From: Geminicoccaceae bacterium | GTDB taxonomy: Bacteria; Pseudomonadota; Alphaproteobacteria; Geminicoccales; Geminicoccaceae | Length of the DNA stretch: 64,000 nucleotides | Direction of reading: 5' to 3' | Assembly (NCBI GenBank): GCA_028285265.1 | Contig: JANQPX010000057.1 | Location: 1 to 64,000 of the forward strand | In this document: piece by piece, positions 62,244 to 64,000 of the stretch | Position numbering within the stretch: the first letter of the stretch is position 1 | How the letters are laid out: every line of letters begins with the position of its first letter | The notes under the pieces: model-generated | Told to the model about the DNA's origin: nothing | The model's input: the letters and a program-made list of their open reading frames with translations, nothing else | Database searches by the model: none | Program-made: the position numbers and the translations under genes

Positions 62244-63250
62244 TGGCGATGGCGGAACATGCCGCAGAGGTCGAAGCGAGCGCTTTCTGGATTTTTGGCC
62301 CCGGTCAGGGAGCCCTTCGCTCCGAGTCGTTGAAAGCGCAAAGCAAGAACGACGTACTCGTTGAGACCATTGCCAGTGGCGTCAGTCGGGGAACCGAGAC
62401 ATTGGTCTTCAAGGGACTTGTACCGAAGAGCCAACATGATCGCATGCGTGCTCCATATCAGGTCGGAGACTTCAGCTTCCCAGTGAAATACGGGTATGCC
62501 TCGGTTGGTCGCGTGATCGCTGGCGGTGGTGACCTTAAAGGCCAGCGAGTTTTCTGCCTGTATCCTCATCAAGATCGTTTTATCGTTCCTGCGGACGCGG
62601 TCATTCCCGTGCCGCCAGACGTCGCTAGCGGTCGCGCCGTGCTCGCCGCTAATATGGAAACAGCCCTCAACGGCCTTTGGGATGCACCACCACACATCGG
62701 AGACCGGATCTCTGTGATCGGCTGTGGCGTGGTCGGCGCGCTTTCTGCCTGCCTAGCAGCAGGGCATCCGGGTGTTCACGTCGAGGTCGTCGATACCAAC
62801 CCCAGAAAGGCTGCCATCGCACGCGCGCTCGGCCTGACCTTCGTTGCTCCTGACGAGGCAACCCCCGACGCAGATCTCGTCATTCATGCAAGCGGGCGAC
62901 CGGAGGGGCTGCGTACGGCTTTTGAGATCGCAGGCTTTGAGGCAACGATCTTGGACCTTAGTTGGTACGGCGATCGTGAAGTCGCTTTGCCGCTTGGGGA
63001 GAATTTTCACAGCCGGAGGCTCAAGCTCATCTCGAGCCAGGTCGGCAGCATCGCGCCCGCAATGCGCTTACGGAAAAGCCATCGCGACCGCTTGGAACTC
63101 GCACTGAGCCTGCTTGCCGATCAACGCTATGACGTTTTGCTCTCGCCGCCCCGACATTTCTCCCAGCTACCGTCGATTCTAGCGGAGTTGTCAGAGGGCA
63201 GGGATGATGTCATGTGTCAACCGATCGTCTACCGTCAAACATCAACTTAA
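62243..63250 (+). CDS. Medium-chain dehydrogenase/reductase-like protein
   Basis: The 335-residue protein has the MDR layout: a catalytic N-terminal half with NDVLVETIASGVSRGTETLV and FPVKYGYASVGRVIAGG, and a Rossmann half with RISVIGCGVVGALSACLAAG and VEVVDTNPRKAAIARALGLT. The usual zinc-ligand His/Cys set is not evident (GTETL replaces GxDxH), so it may be zinc-free. TGATG overlaps the reductase stop, with AAAGG six bases ahead. It is in the middle of the Rib/PTPS arm; its substrate is unknown. Confidence 0.85.
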   Translation: MAMAEHAAEVEASAFWIFGPGQGALRSESLKAQSKNDVLVETIASGVSRGTETLVFKGLVPKSQHDRMRAPYQVGDFSFPVKYGYASVGRVIAGGGDLKGQRVFCLYPHQDRFIVPADAVIPVPPDVASGRAVLAANMETALNGLWDAPPHIGDRISVIGCGVVGALSACLAAGHPGVHVEVVDTNPRKAAIARALGLTFVAPDEATPDADLVIHASGRPEGLRTAFEIAGFEATILDLSWYGDREVALPLGENFHSRRLKLISSQVGSIAPAMRLRKSHRDRLELALSLLADQRYDVLLSPPRHFSQLPSILAELSEGRDDVMCQPIVYRQTST

Positions 63251-63267
63251 CTCACTGGGAAAAAAGC

Positions 63268-63675
63268 ATGTTTCGCCTTGTCGTCAGGGAACACATCATG
63301 ATTGCGCACAGCTTCAAAGGAGAGGTCTTTGGACCAGCGCAAAAGTTGCATGGCGCGACATTCATTGTCGATCTTGAGCTCAGCCGGCGGACGCTTGATG
63401 AGAACGGAATCGTTTGCGACATCGGTTTGCTGAGTGAGCTGTTGGCTTCAGTGTTGAAGCCGCTCAACTACCAGAATCTGGATGAGCTTCAGCAGTTTGA
63501 AGGGATGAACACGACGACCGAGGTTCTGGCTGAGCACATTACCAAGCAGGTCGCGGCGCAGATTCATGATGGTGCTCTCGGCGCCGAGGCCAAGGCGGCG
63601 ATGGATTGTATCAAGGTCACTCTTGGCGAGTCCCATGTTGCCTGGGCAAGTTACGAGATGTCGCTGAACGACTGA
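63268..63675 (+). CDS. Degenerate 6-pyruvoyl-tetrahydropterin synthase/QueD-like protein
   Basis: The 135-residue protein has the T-fold PTPS outline: HIMIAHSFKGEVFGPAQKLH, with the first metal His, then GATFIVDLELSRRTLDENGI, VCDIGLLSELLASVLKPLNY and a C-terminal IKVTLGESHVAWASYEM with the pterin-anchoring Glu. Normal family members read C-x3-H-G-H; here the Cys is Ala and the second His is Ala. The catalytic base and one zinc ligand are therefore missing, and the reaction is probably different. ATG 63268 is the family-like start; GTG 63214 would overlap the previous gene. Confidence 0.82.
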   Translation: MFRLVVREHIMIAHSFKGEVFGPAQKLHGATFIVDLELSRRTLDENGIVCDIGLLSELLASVLKPLNYQNLDELQQFEGMNTTTEVLAEHITKQVAAQIHDGALGAEAKAAMDCIKVTLGESHVAWASYEMSLND

Positions 63676-64000
63676 TGTCTGATCGCGTGCACTGGATCGT
63701 TCCGGGACAGCTTGATCAACGTACTGGTGGCTATATCTATGATCGGCGGATCATCGACGGGCTGCGGGCCCAAGGTTGGTCCGTCGAGGTGCATGAGCTG
63801 GCAGGTTGCTTTCCTCAACCGGATCGAACCGCCATTGAGGCGGCGGGTCATGTCGTCGAACAGACCAGGGGTGAGCATGTCCTGATTGACGGACTGGCAT
63901 TGCTCGCATTTGCCGATCATATGGAGAAACTCACCGGGCGCTGGGTGGGTTTGATCCATCATCCGCTATCGATGGAAACAGGACTTTCGTCTGATACGAT
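63675..64000 (+). CDS. Glycosyltransferase, partial (N-terminal GT-B half)
   Basis: The ATG shares its A with the TGA of the previous gene. The visible 108 residues begin VHWIVPGQLDQRTGGYIYDR, then GLRAQGWSVEVHELAG, HVLIDGLALLAFADHMEKL and WVGLIHHPLSMETGL, which resembles the acceptor domain of GT4-type enzymes. The gene runs off the window. Its coupling to the pterin-like gene suggests that the locus product is glycosylated. Confidence 0.75.
   Translation, partial: MSDRVHWIVPGQLDQRTGGYIYDRRIIDGLRAQGWSVEVHELAGCFPQPDRTAIEAAGHVVEQTRGEHVLIDGLALLAFADHMEKLTGRWVGLIHHPLSMETGLSSDT

Noticed and set aside
1..64000. Prophage, insertion sequence, CRISPR or integron content
   Set aside because: No transposase, integrase, phage structural gene, direct-repeat array or terminal inverted repeats were seen.

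Overview
The window reads as a chromosomal stretch from a free-living, motile alphaproteobacterium with moderately high G+C, probably Rhodospirillales- or Rhizobiales-like. This is inferred from the gene families: a sarcosine/dimethylglycine dehydrogenase-type protein, a nitrate-sensing-domain chemoreceptor, peptide and branched-chain-type ABC transporters, a CtrA-like TTAA-N7-TTAA box, and a RibA with a decayed RibB half. I see no rRNA, tRNA, CRISPR array, insertion sequence or prophage.

Layout. 1-5.2 kb holds accessory singletons: DUF192, DUF1330, a LysR regulator, and an Stf0 sulfotransferase behind a SUMF1-like secreted protein. 5.2-7.8 kb is a large chemoreceptor. 8.5-16.1 kb is a six-gene signalling operon behind a good sigma-54 promoter candidate: two tandem periplasmic binding proteins, a HAMP/3xPAS/SpoIIE phosphatase (SiaA-like), SiaB-like kinase, SiaC-like phosphoprotein, and a class III adenylate cyclase where Pseudomonas SiaABCD has a diguanylate cyclase. 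16.4-24.4 kb holds metabolic and housekeeping genes: an FMN hydroxyacid oxidase, metallophosphoesterase, YegD-like Hsp70, NagA-like deacetylase, TrhO and Tpm. 24.7-30.6 kb is a glycan cluster with an FkbM methyltransferase, a GT2 and three paralogous GT4 enzymes, the middle one inverted. 30.6-39.5 kb carries the DMGDH-like enzyme, twin small membrane proteins, a membrane protein behind a CtrA-like box, a lipoprotein, an acyl-CoA dehydrogenase coupled to a NicX-like dioxygenase, and two secreted proteins. 39.6-42.3 kb is a molybdate/tungstate transport locus without a TupA gene. 42.3-47.5 kb is a complete peptide-type ABC transporter with a strong stem-loop after the binding-protein gene. 47.6-50.9 kb has a crotonase with a palindromic operator, a thiolase and a MarR regulator. 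50.9-59.0 kb has a hydantoinase, a PedC-type ABC exporter, a sulfotransferase, Apt, a hydrolase, a cytochrome b561-YceI fusion and an AlaX-type editing protein.

59.0-64.0 kb (continuing past the window) is a divergent locus built from paralogues of flavin and pterin enzymes: RibA, a CDP-alcohol phosphatidyltransferase, a RibD-type reductase, a medium-chain dehydrogenase, a degenerate 6-pyruvoyl-tetrahydropterin synthase and a glycosyltransferase. It lacks the rest of riboflavin synthesis, so I infer that it makes something else from GTP, perhaps a lipid- or sugar-linked pyrimidine or pterin.

The two most system-like regions are the Sia-cyclase operon and this Rib/PTPS locus. Functions come from reading motifs and remembered families; no searches were run.
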